A stretch of DNA of 64,000 bases from Uranotaenia lowii. Lineage: Eukaryota; Arthropoda; Insecta; Diptera; Culicidae. A program made the position numbers and the translations under genes. Positions 1-10,479 of this stretch are shown here, piece by piece (position 1 is the stretch's first letter; every line of letters begins with the position of its first letter). Below the pieces are notes generated by a model. The model did no database searches. It was not told the DNA's origin and worked only from the letters and a program-made list of their open reading frames with translations. The stretch is from positions 20,488,006 through 20,552,005 of the forward strand of contig NC_073691.1 in the NCBI RefSeq assembly GCF_029784155.1. Direction: 5' to 3'.

Positions 1-940
1 ATAACACAAAGATTTTTTACGCGGTATAAAATCCACCGTTTACATGCACAACTTGAAAGATTTACTCTCAAATAATGAGTTAATTCGCGAATACTGTGGG
101 AAATAACGGTGTATAAGGCAAAAAACCGAGTAAATAAAAGTAATGTAAAAAAAATCTTAGCAAAATCAATCTGCGTTTAATAAAAAACCTTAGTGTATTT
201 CTATAAACAGCTTTGGCTGATGGTAAACGTATAAGTTTAGCTACACAATTAAGCTTATTTAAGATTTTATTAAAAGTCCCGCGTTTTTCGGCAGTGTCCT
301 GCTTTTTTTCGTGAAATGTCCTGTTTTTTTCTGAAAAGATCTAGCAAGTCTACCATATAGGCATTTTTCAACAGCAATATACCTTTAAATGGGGTAAATT
401 CGGACACAAACGGGATAAAACTGTTGTGATTCAAATATTAAGGAATCAACTCATAATTTGTTTATTCTTTCTGGACCAATAAGCTCCTTGATTTAAAGCA
501 GGGCTGAGCAGCCTTTTGAACCAACAGGTCAACTTAAATTTGAAATCTTGTCGGCGGGCTGCACTTTGATTTTTTTTTAATAATTAGCAGAGCTTCGCGT
601 CATTTTTTATATCTACAAATTTTTGGCGAAAACAGATCTGAAAATGGAAAAATAAAATGAATTCACGTGGAGGAATTCAATACCCGATATTGAAAAGGTA
701 CATCACTATTTTTTTTTTGACATTTTTTAAATTTTCTCAATATTTTTAATAGAACATACTTCTTACAAGATTCTTCATCACTTCCATTTTTTTGAAGAAA
801 TTAGCTCAAGGACCTTTCGCTCATCCTCTCCACCAAACAGCTCGATTGACCTGTCTAGCGTGGGGCAATAGACTAACTAGCAGGAAAAAATAATAATAAT
901 AATATTTAAATAAAAACATTTTTTTAGAGTGATTCAGTTT
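1..940. other. AT-rich non-coding DNA
   Basis: No ORF of note and no recognisable element. A short (TAA)n run lies at about 889-903; such runs can mark the tail of an old non-LTR retrotransposon, but no coding remnant is visible next to it. Confidence 0.6.
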
Positions 941-998
941 CGTGACGTCACAACGCGCCATTTTTTTTAAACACGGTTTTGCGAAGCGTTGTGACGTC
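941..998. repeat. 18-bp inverted repeat containing TGACGTCA
   Basis: TTCGTGACGTCACAACGC on the left is followed about 22 bases later by its exact reverse complement. Each arm contains the palindrome TGACGTCA, which is the consensus CREB/ATF site. A diverged single arm (TTCGTGACTTCACAACGC) recurs near 2540, so this may be a terminal repeat of a small DNA element rather than a regulatory site. Confidence 0.7.
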
Positions 999-3024
999 AC
1001 GAATTTTTATGGTCAGGTGAAAATGAAATAAATCAAGGTATAATCTGAAAATTATGCTTAATTTACTAAAAATGCAGAGAAACTCAACATGTGCTTTGGT
1101 GATTAAATCGATCCATCTATTCGTATTAAACTAAGTGCATTTAATCTAAAAGGCCCATATAAGCAGATAAGGTTTGCAGCACTGCGCACATCGATTTTAT
1201 TCGAAATTTATTTGTGCGATGATGTGAACAGTATTGAGAAAAAAAACTAAGACTAGGAAAACATTATTTGTTAAAGCGTTGAAATATGTTTCTGTATCTT
1301 ATTAATATTAAGTTGCAAAGGAAAGATAATTTCAAAAGACATCGATCTTTTAAAATTTAGATAATGGACAGTAGAGTGCCTATATCAGCCGACTTATGAA
1401 AATCTTATTAGTTGCTAGCTAAAATTGATCCTAGGCCTATCACAAAGTCTAATGCTAAATTTGGGGGATCAGACCACGGAAATAGATGGCGACAAGAGTC
1501 TTAAATTTGGATGGAATTATGAGAAATTTTGTTTGGAAGGAACATTAAAACCCAGTTTTGTACCAATTTCTGAAGTCCATATAGACTGATTGGTTTTCAT
1601 TCAAGTCATTCACAAAGCTTTCATTATGACAAATAGTTTATTCCAAGGTCCCATACCAATAAGGTTTATGGTAAAAAAAAAGATATTGAGTTTCAAAAAA
1701 TAAATGAATGATTATTAATCCACGCTTAAAAATATACCCGTTTTGAAGCTTAATAACTGTTTTATATATAATAACACTTATTGTAATGCGTTCTTCAGAT
1801 GAAATATTGTCATAATTAAAGCTTTAAAACAGTAAAATTAAAGTAAAGATCAGTTGATAAAGACCGATACTATTGGTGCAAAACTGTTTGTTTTGTTCAT
1901 CCCAAACAAAATCCACATTTTTCCATACAAACTTCAAGTTTGTTGCACGACTGCTTTCCCTAGTATAATCTGGCGCTTATTTTGCATGGAATCCTGTGCT
2001 AGTACCTACATATTTTAGTTCTATTAATTTTGCAATCCATTCAAAAGTCTCTTTTGTGGGATTATATGTCGATACGAGGTTCGATTTGGATTTTTGAATC
2101 TCATTGCATTTATTCCATGTTTGAACATAACGCCAGCAAGTAATAAAAGCTATTAGCGCGTTCACATTCTAATGTCGAAGAACTTGATCTTTTTGGAAGA
2201 TTTTTATTCAAATCACAGATTACTACTACTTTATGATTCACAAGTATTCTTTTGAAAAATTCCATTTTTATTTTTATGATAGTTCGTTTATTCTCAAATC
2301 AGGTGTTAAACCGGTAAACCGGTAGCGGTTTTAAATTTCTTTATTAGATATTTTTTTAAATAATCCCGTTTATGCTGAAAAACTATGTTTCTTAATTTCG
2401 TTAAAAATTTGATTATTGAAATCATTTATTGAGGCGCATTATTATTTAAAACTTATATGAAGAAATACTACAATAGTATTGAAGTAAGAAGTCATTAACG
2501 TTCTCGAAAAAAAAATTTCAATCATCATCAAAATCAATTTTCGTGACTTCACAACGCATTTTTTACCCGGGTGCAACTCACTACCTTCTGAACCGATTTT
2601 TAGTCTCAAAAATGCATTAAATTCCTCCCAAAAAGTTTAAAGCGACCTCCAATTTCCGACAATATGTGACGTTTACAGGAATCATGAACTGAAAAAAACA
2701 GTTAAATTTTCGTGACACTTAAAAATAGATACCGATTCGAGAGCGTGAAATTGCTGTAATTTTTCTTAATCTTATATCTTGCTTTAAAAATGTTTTAAAT
2801 GATAAATATTTTGCAATAATTTTTTTATATAGCTAGATTTTTGACAAAGTTATGTTTGAAATAAAGAATAATTGTAAAAATCAGTTTATTTTTCTGCGTA
2901 AATTTTTAAATTTCAACGACAACATAATCAATTTCAGAAAAAAACTAACTGAATATCTTTAGATGGAAAATGAAGCTCAAGAAACAACCGTTTCTAATGT
3001 TGTATAAATTATTTTTTTCGGTAA
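999..3024. other. AT-rich non-coding DNA
   Basis: No gene recognised. A diverged echo of the TGACGTCA repeat arm lies near 2540-2558. The only ORFs are about 60 codons long, without family signatures. Confidence 0.6.
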
Positions 3025-3047
3025 CTTTGCTGCCGGCTGATTCATGT
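3025..3047 (+). repeat. 23-bp sequence shared with 6843-6865
   Basis: A 23-base run (it contains TGCTGCCGGCTGATTCATG) is identical at 3025-3047 and 6843-6865. Flanks on both sides differ. It may be the edge of a dispersed repeat; the family is unknown. Confidence 0.6.
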
Positions 3048-3064
3048 ATGTATGTATGTATGTA
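3044..3064. repeat. (ATGT)n microsatellite
   Basis: About five perfect ATGT units. Confidence 0.85.
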
Positions 3065-3065
3065 T

Positions 3066-4241
3066 TGTATCCACCTTGGGTTTACGGCAGCGCCGCGGTT
3101 GTGGCAAAAAAAAATAACCCACACGTCCATCTTGGTTACCACGCAACACAATAATAACTCCTCAATGAGACTTCTAAGGGAATGGAATCGTAAGCAGAGT
3201 CACTAACGGTATCCAGGGTGAAAAAGAGGAAAAGTCTCGAGAAGCTATAACCACGTTGTTGTCTAATCAAGATAGCATGCAAATTATAATCCCGCCGCCA
3301 AGGCTTCCGAAAAAAGAGTGCGTCCTTATTTTACAAAAAGTAATCAAACACCATCTTTTTCTCAACCATGCCAAATTCCCTTGACATAAATTGAGGAACG
3401 TCCAGTATTCGAAACGGTACTAGCATACACGGTAACCCGCTCTTCTTGTAAAACGAGGATACCCAGATGCCCCTGCCCTTGTTGTTTGAATATAATATGA
3501 TATAAATAAAATATAATAATATATAATATGTTATACAACAATATAATAAATGGGTTATATAGTATGTAATATAAAATTATATAGTATAATAAAATATAAG
3601 GCAATATGATCTAATACCATACAATAAAATGCGATATAGTATGATACAATATAATTAAATATATAAAAAAAAACTATATGTATGAATTTATTGCATCTAC
3701 GTTCATATGTTATTTATGTTTCCACCTTGGATAAAAAAATTGCAATGAGCTAGATGATTAAAAACCAAAATTAAAAAACTATAATACCATTTCCGGAATG
3801 AAGAACATCAACCTATAGAATTTATGAAAAATCAGTCGTTATTGCGAATTTCATGATGCTGTAAGTAAACATGATAATTAATTAAATTAAACAAAACCAA
3901 GATAAATGCTATTAAAATTTATCAAAGATGCCGACCGGTAACCTATAAGATAGATAGTTATTAACAAAACATTTACGTTGAACAGCTGCAAAATACATGT
4001 TGAGGTAAATCAGTGAAAACGATGAAAATTGATTGCTTTCAACAGTAATCCATTCGATGAATCTGTGAACATTTTTGCGCAAACCTTAAAGTAAAGATAG
4101 TTAATTAAGAAGTAAATGGTTGATCAACTATTTTCAAATTTCTTTCAAGTCCAAAAAGTTTCCTGAGAAAAGAAAACAAATTACAATAATTATTTCGTTA
4201 GTTGTATATCCATTTTTGTACGTGAAAATAATATTTATTTT
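3066..4241. other. Non-coding DNA with AT-only low-complexity stretch
   Basis: 3066-3480 is less AT-rich and may be a decayed repeat, but no domain is recognisable in any frame. 3486-3665 is degenerate ATATAATA-type low complexity. 3666-4241 holds nothing recognisable. Confidence 0.5.
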
Positions 4242-4435
4242 TCATGTCCAAGCGCTCAACTAGGTGGAGGAACGGACCCGCCCTCAATCCACGATCGTTT
4301 GCTGGTGAATGCTCTTCTCAAGAATCCCTTCAATCGGAATCCCAGATGGCTCCCTCGCTACCCCGAATTATAAAAAGTTATCTAAAGAAATTATATAAGC
4401 AATAAGACTACTACTACTACTACGGATATTATAAT
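4242..4435 (+). pseudogene. Possible 3' end of a degraded retroelement with (TAC)n tail
   Basis: One plus-strand frame reads about 43 codons to a TAA at 4371-4373 with protein-like composition, including the stretches PPSIHDRLLVNALLKNPFNR and NPRWLPRYPEL. About 35 bases after the stop come five to six TAC repeats (about 4408-4423). A C-terminal coding end followed by a short simple-repeat tail is typical of 5'-truncated non-LTR retrotransposons. I do not recognise the family; a host exon is possible. Confidence 0.3.
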
Positions 4436-6456
4436 GTTGAACAGATAAAATATGCATTAATCAAGAAACAAGCGCTGGAAAATAACCAAATTCATTAACT
4501 TTCATAATAAACTGTAGTACAGATTTAAGCCTTATGAGAAACAAACGAGTATTTAATTTAAGACTAGTGTTTTGAAGAGAGTTGTATTAAAAAATTGTCT
4601 AAGCCTCTGTCCAAAAATACTAAGAAAGTAACTTCCTAGTAAAAATTTATAAACAAAAGACTAATGATATTAAAAGTTGCGGTCAATATGGCTATGATTA
4701 TCACGGACGAACACGCACGAAGCTGTGGGAAACACATTTTTATCGGTCTTCTGCAGGCAAATAGGTGATGAAAATATAACTAGTCACAGGGCATCCTACG
4801 GTTTGAATCAATATTTGGTGTTGTTACATGCTGGCTGAAAAAAACTTATCAGCGTTTTATTTTGAGAGATACATTTTTATCTGAATTTAATATTTTGCTC
4901 GCACTATTCCGATGATTGATAATTAACGAGGTAGACAGGCAAATGCTTTAAGCTAATTTATTATGGTCACCTACGCTGTGGAGCAAAAATAAAACTTTTT
5001 CTTTCTTCATTTCAAGCATTCGAAGCATGTAATGTAATATAATTAATACTATCCTGCAAATGTTGAAATGGAGTATGCACGAAGCAACCAATTATGCCTA
5101 CGACAAAAAAATACAATAGGTAATAGAAATAAATATACCTATAAATAATATTTCTTTTTTTCCCTAAATAAATAAATATATGATTTAAAAAAAATTAAAA
5201 ATTAATGAATAAATAAATGGATAAACACAAAAAAAGTTAAATAAATTATTAAATTAAAATAATTAAATAAATTAATAAATAAATAACAAATTAATAAAAT
5301 TATAAATGATTCAATAAATAAATAAAAAAATAAAAAAAAAATAAAAAAAAGAAAAATAATTGAAATTAAAAATTCTATCAAATAAAACAAATGTAACAAA
5401 TAAAATCCTATTCAAAATTAACGCAAATAATGACAACAAGATAAATATATGAAATGATGTGGTGTTCCAATGGGCTCAGCCTCTGCAAAAACGAATACGT
5501 TAATTGTTGTTTGGTAATGCCATAAAAACAAAATAAAACTCATAAATCTTCTGATCAAGTTACTTACGCCGATCTGATTTCAAAATAAATTATGTTTAAC
5601 ATATTGACCAAGATTTAGTTCCTGTTGGATGAAAATTAGAAAGAAAGGCAGTTTGTTTGAAAATCCTCACCGGCATTCATTGATCCAGTTAAAAATAAAT
5701 TAATAGGTCCAATAAGTTCAACTAACATTTGATCCTAAAGAGCGGATACAACATTGTAAGATCTGAAAAAAGAATTCAATTAAAGTCTTTGACAATTTCT
5801 TTTAACAGATGAAAAGGTTGTGATGTATAATCATTACTCAATGGCTTCATTCAATGTACAATATCATGTCGCACATTTAATCACATAAAAATTAGGAAAG
5901 ATCCAATGCTTGAAGTCTAAATTATTAATTAAATGATCACTCACCATTTTGATAGAAAAATTCTTCCAGTACCCAGAAACATAATTTACAAAACGAACTG
6001 ATTCAATCAAACGAATTCTCCTACGTATAACCTTCATCTAATTTGCCATGTAGGTATCATATTTTAAAACCGAAAGCCAATTTTTACATAATTTCTGTCT
6101 GATTAAGGAATTTAATTAGAACTTGCATCGATAAAGTAAGAAACATTAAACTTTCTACCTGCCACTTAATTATGAGAATAGTTATCAAAAATTGCTAAGA
6201 TTGTCGGAATTGTTTCTTTAGACTTCTAGAATTAATGTTGTATTCTCTTCCCGATTTCAACTTTGAAAAATTGAGTGGACTTACCTGTGGCTGATATTAG
6301 GTAATTTGATAAAATTTATCGAAAGGTGTTACCTTGATTTCATCCGGGTCACTGCATGGCATTTTCCCATATTAATCTTATTCAACCCAGAATTATTTTT
6401 CAAACTTTCTTAGCATTTCAACCTTTGATGAATAATCTCATACTAATGAGCTTTTT
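4436..6456. other. AT-rich non-coding DNA
   Basis: No gene recognised. 5150-5400 is low-complexity AAAT/AATA-type sequence. The small ORFs here arise from this composition. Confidence 0.6.
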
Positions 6457-6780
6457 ATGCAAAACCCTACCGCTGCGCTATCTAGTTTTGAAATACATAA
6501 GTGTGAGCTTTCAGAAGCGCCCACACTATTCGAAACATTTTTAATGAGAACAGCGCTATCTAGAATCAAAAATAAATTTATCCAGTTTGAGAACGCAGCC
6601 ATGTCCGCGTCATCTAATTCCCAAAAGAATGAAGATGAAAACATTGCACTAAAATCAAAATTGCGGTTCTCTTCTAAAACTGAAGCATCGGAATTCATGC
6701 TTCCCTTTTGGACATGCACTTCACACGTAGAAATAACACTCAATATCGAAGAAAACTCCACTTTATCACTTGAAAAATGA
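6457..6780 (+). other. Unassigned 107-codon ORF
   Basis: An open frame from ATG to TGA. An equally long frame is open on the opposite strand, so the openness is not evidence of coding. There is no signal peptide, membrane segment or recognisable domain. The 11-mer GCGCTATCTAG occurs twice inside it. It may be chance or an old element fragment. Confidence 0.12.
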
Positions 6781-7648
6781 ACTTTTTCACCTTTCGGACA
6801 GCGGTCACTCTCGCTTTAGCAGTGCCGCCAGACGCGTTTTTGCTTTGCTGCCGGCTGATTCATGTTGATAAAAAAAAATCTAAATTCGAACACCCAGGCT
6901 CTATTATTAAATTTCCGTGATTTTCGTGAATATTCAAAAATAGAAAATATTTCACAATGTTTTGGTTTAATTTTTTTGCCAGTATTTGAATGTTAACAGA
7001 ACATGCCGTTAATGAATTTAAAAAAAAAATCTCTTGAGCAAATATTTTAGCATACAAATTTATATTTGCTTGAAATGAAAATAATGACTTCACTAACGGG
7101 CTCAAAATTCGTTTGATCATGTGCAGCTTCCGATTTTTGGCTGCCGATTTTCATTTGAAGCATACAAAATTTATGATTAACAGGAAACCTAGCTTGCGCC
7201 AGATGCGTTGTTTTTTTTGGTCCTTTTATTTTGCCTCACCTGCACCGTGGGTTGAAGTAACAGTTGATTTCTGACTAAGCATTTTATCCCAATCAGGTAT
7301 TATATCAAAGATGTATGATAAAACCTTCTTAGGGCTGATATGTCTTGTGCGCTTATTAACTTTGCCCCAAGTACACACTCTCTCCTATTAGGGAGGGCGC
7401 AGCAGTTGCATAGAAGATGCTCTGCAGTTTCTTTCAAGGGTATCAAGAGTATTTTTTATTTTATGGGATAAATATATTTTGTTTGATAAACACTCCCACG
7501 AAGGGGATAATTTTGAAAATTCAATAGTGCAACAACTAGAAAAGTTCTTAGTTTTTATAGAAATTCTCATGTATTTTGTAATGATTTTTGGCGCTTGAGG
7601 GAGTAATCATCTCGATAAACCCCTCTCTCCACCTCCCAACGCCAAAAA
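6781..7648. other. Non-coding DNA downstream of the Ly6-type gene
   Basis: Contains the second copy of the 23-bp shared sequence at 6843-6865. No coding signal recognised. A 60-codon minus-strand frame at 7388-7570 lacks any signature. Confidence 0.5.
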
Positions 7649-7698
7649 GGTCGAGGAATAATTGTAGAACAGGGATTTCTTCGCTTCAGAAGCGCATG
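7649..7698. repeat. 50-bp direct repeat, left copy
   Basis: Matches 8448-8497 at 46 of 50 positions by eye, with the first 24 bases identical. The two copies flank the Ly6-type gene. This copy lies about 130 bp beyond its stop codon. Confidence 0.85.
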
Positions 7699-7763
7699 AA
7701 CTGAAGCTTACTACCGCAGGTTTCAGAAATTGTGTTCATCTGATTCAGTTTTGGGTAGACATT

Positions 7764-7769
7764 TTTATT
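7764..7769 (-). promoter_or_regulatory. Candidate polyadenylation signal AATAAA
   Basis: AATAAA on the minus strand, about 60 bp past the stop codon of the Ly6-type gene, a normal distance for a short 3' UTR. It is a common hexamer in AT-rich DNA, so this rests on position. Confidence 0.45.
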
Positions 7770-7827
7770 TTAGTCATCAAACACGAAAAAACAAGCAAAT
7801 TTTGAAAATATATTCTCTAAACTTCCT

Positions 7828-8403
7828 TTAAAAGCCTGAAAATATGACAACCGTGCTCACAAAAAATATTATAAACACTGATTTCCTCAGTTGTCGTGCG
7901 CTTCCTTTTTCAACATTTTCCGAATTGTCAACTTGTGTCCCGTGACCTCCATCCCGGGGCAACTCGCAAAGATCCGTGGAACAAGTTCGACATTGAACTT
8001 GCGTAGGAAATCCGTTACAGAATTCATAGCGCGCAAACGTACAGCCCCAAATGAAGGCAGAACCCGCGCTGACCTTTATTCCGATGCTAAAACATGCGAA
8101 CTGGACCGGATCCGGTGGGGCTTCCTGCTGAAGCCGGGGATTGTACTTCTTGAGAGAGTCATGAATCGTCAGCACATCCTCGACGGTGCAAAGGAATGGA
8201 CTTATTTCGCTGTTACCTTCCTTATCCTCTCCACCACGGTAGCATTGAAATCCGTGGGTTCCGTGAGCTTAAAAAAATCGACGATTGTGATTTTTTTTAA
8301 ACAAAATTTGAAAGATAATTTTGGAAATTTACTCACCATATCGGTTGACGGTCAGAGTAAAAACTATAATGAATAGGTTCAGTGTCAAATCCGACGGAGT
8401 CAT
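7828..8403 (-). CDS. Secreted or GPI-anchored Ly6/uPAR-type cysteine-rich protein (two exons)
   Basis: Exon 1 runs from the ATG at 8403 down to 8337 and encodes 22 residues, MTPSDLTLNLFIIVFTLTVN and two more: a hydrophobic signal peptide. A GTGAGT donor (from 8336) and a T-rich tract ending in AAG (acceptor at 8268-8269) bound a 69-bp intron. Exon 2 (8267-7828) continues in frame, giving 168 residues. The mature part has eight cysteines at about 31, 49, 81, 98, 106, 115, 118 and 123. FQCY stands near the start and CRTCSTDLC near the end, like the closing Cys-Cys-Asn region of three-finger Ly6 proteins; the spacing recalls the insect DUF753 branch. The last 17 residues (SVFIIFFVSTVVIFSGF) are hydrophobic, as in a GPI-attachment signal. 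Known members of the family are extracellular membrane-anchored proteins; the specific role here is unknown. The long frame open on the plus strand over the same bases is a shadow. The match of splice sites, signal peptide and cysteine pattern makes this the one convincing host gene. Confidence 0.78.
8268..8336 (-). other. 69-bp intron of the Ly6-type gene
   Basis: Minus-strand GTGAGT donor and TTTTTTTAAG acceptor. The length is typical of short dipteran introns. It interrupts a codon after its first base, directly after the signal-peptide core. Confidence 0.75.
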
Positions 8404-8447
8404 GGTTCTACGGACTTCTTGAAAGTAGCACACCGCTTATGAAGGCT

Positions 8448-8497
8448 GGTCGAGGAATAATTGTAGAACAGTGATTTCTACGCCTCAAAAGCGCATG
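8448..8497. repeat. 50-bp direct repeat, right copy
   Basis: Partner of 7649-7698. It lies 45-95 bp upstream of the start codon of the Ly6-type gene, where the core promoter or 5' UTR would be. This could mean a duplicated promoter segment from a former tandem gene array. Confidence 0.85.
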
Positions 8498-10118
8498 GAA
8501 ACGAAATTGGAATCGATCGTTTCAGGTAGAATCCAAAGGGGAACAATTAACCTTTTTCATGTCAATTTGCTGAGGACTTTCTATGTCAACTGGAGTATTT
8601 CTAGGAAAAATAAGTTTGTTACCAGGAATTGCATTCCCTACAAAGTAATAAAATAGCTTCAAAGTTTGCCTCTGTCTGGTTTGCATCTCAAAAACTATTT
8701 AGGATTACTTATAATTTCAAAGGATCTGACAACACATGAATGTAAATATCGTTACGACTTCCTGGTGGGTTTCTTGATGACTTACACGAATTTCTTTTTG
8801 AACATCTGTTAACAAAGCATTATCGTTACAATTATTCTATTCGAATTTAAGTTCTACGCTCAGTATTTTTCAGTCATGTTTCATTCTATTTTTGTACCCG
8901 TTTCTGTCGGTCATTAACCTTGTTCCTTGACTAACAGATTCAATTTTGACCATAAGCCCGTTTTATTTGAGGATTGATATTTAACAGAACCAGGTACAAA
9001 TTTTCGGATGTGATATATTTTGACCTTCCTCTCACTTCTTACATATTTTCAGTCAGCAAAGCTCAACAGAAACCGCAAGATTTCCGGCTCATTCTGGAAC
9101 CGGAAAGAAATGTTAAACAGAGAAGAAGGAGATATAAGTCGACAACACAAAAAAAAGGATTACCAAACGGGTTCTACCCGTTCGGTGCTTTATTTCTTAT
9201 TTATAGAGCAAACTAACGAACCGGTGCTGTTCCCGATACTGACTAACCGGCATGGCTCGGTGCATCAGCAAAGTGTTTTTGGTTCCGGGCACTAGTTTTA
9301 CTACCGAAAGTGATCGAAATTATTGGCGGTGCGAAAGTGATCGAAATTATTGGCGGTGCTTATTTGCCGTGGCCAACAATCCGATACATTATAAAGTAGC
9401 CTTTAGAGATGTTTTAAAATTTAGCGAACATTTTTATGTTTCACTCATAGGCTGAAATGAACTATTGGGATTGAGTCCACAAAAGTTGATTACCATTACA
9501 AGTGCACAATTCACCCAGCCAGATCTGTAAACTTGTTTCCGGGAAAAAGATGCTATCTCCTGATAGAGTTTATTCCGGTCGAAATGCTATTCCATGATTA
9601 TGTTCTCTGACCACCACCATCATCTTTTTTTCCTCCAACCGACCAAAAAAAAGGTCAGCTCTGGTGGAAAGCCTTGTTCCAACCCACTTCCTGCCACTAA
9701 AACTGGCAGTTGGCCAAAAGTTTACCATTGGGCGACTAGCAAATTTCCATGTGGTTTTTCCGAATGTGAACCAGGTGCCTCACACTAGATAAAAGTACAC
9801 CTGAACCGGGACTAAACCTGTAAGCAAACCAACCACCGAGGCAGCCAACAGTTGGAAAAGGTGAAATCATAATTTATGTTGGCTCATTTCCTGGCAATCA
9901 AGCTGTTTCTGCCTAGCCATTTCCCTCCGTGATGCTGCCGGAAGTTCCGGCTCCCGGGCAGTGGTTCTGCGGTTTAGTTGCTGACTGAATGAAAATAAAG
10001 AGAGCTTATGAGTTTTTTCTTCACGTTTTAAGAAGTGAATGTATTGAAGTTGCATTTCGTGCTTGAATTTGTTAAGCTGAGATTTTTCAAGTACAAATTC
10101 TGTTGTGAACGATATTGC
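8498..10118. other. Non-coding DNA
   Basis: No gene recognised. 9167-9183 contains a small hairpin (AACGGGT, TCT, ACCCGTT). Base composition from about 9.5 kb onward is less AT-rich and looks like unique intergenic or intronic sequence. ORFs here are under 95 codons and have no signatures. Confidence 0.5.
9305..9358. repeat. Perfect 27-bp tandem duplication
   Basis: The 27-bp unit containing GTGATCGAAATTATTGGCGG occurs twice in succession (9305-9331 and 9332-9358) without a mismatch. Confidence 0.9.
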
Positions 10119-10479
10119 TTCAAATTTTCAAAGTTTTCAAAGTTGTCAAAATTGTCAAAAATGTCAAAAATGTCAAAATTGTCAAAATTGTCAAAATTGT
10201 CAAAATTATCAAAATTGTCGAAATTGTCAAAATTGTCAAAATTGTCAAAATTGTCAAAATTGTCATAATTGTCAAAATTGTCAAAATTGTCAAAATTGTC
10301 AAAATTGTCAAAATTGTCAAAATTGTCAAAATTGTCAAAATTGTCAAAATTGTCAAAATTGTCAAAATTGTCAAAATTGTCAAAATTGTCAAAATTGTCA
10401 AAATTGTCAAAATTGTCAAAATTGTCAAAATTGTCAAAATTGTCAAAATTGTCAAAATTGTCAAAATTGTCAAAATTTT
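10119..10479. repeat. 9-bp satellite, domain 1: (GTCAAAATT)n
   Basis: About 40 tandem units. The first few are degenerate (AAAGTTTTC, AAAATGTC-type), then nearly perfect GTCAAAATT to about 10476. Allowing rotation, the unit is close to the reverse complement of the later GTCATTTTT unit (two mismatches in nine). Confidence 0.95.

Noticed and set aside
6470..6565. Two GCGCTATCTAG motifs as insulator (CTCF-like) sites
   Set aside because: The match to the CTCF consensus has a core mismatch and short motifs of this kind occur by chance.
6457..6780. 107-codon ORF as a host gene
   Set aside because: An equally long frame is open on the other strand, there is no domain or splice support, and the composition is ordinary.
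7891..8376. 161-codon plus-strand ORF
   Set aside because: Shadow of the minus-strand Ly6-type gene, which has a signal peptide, splice sites and a cysteine pattern.
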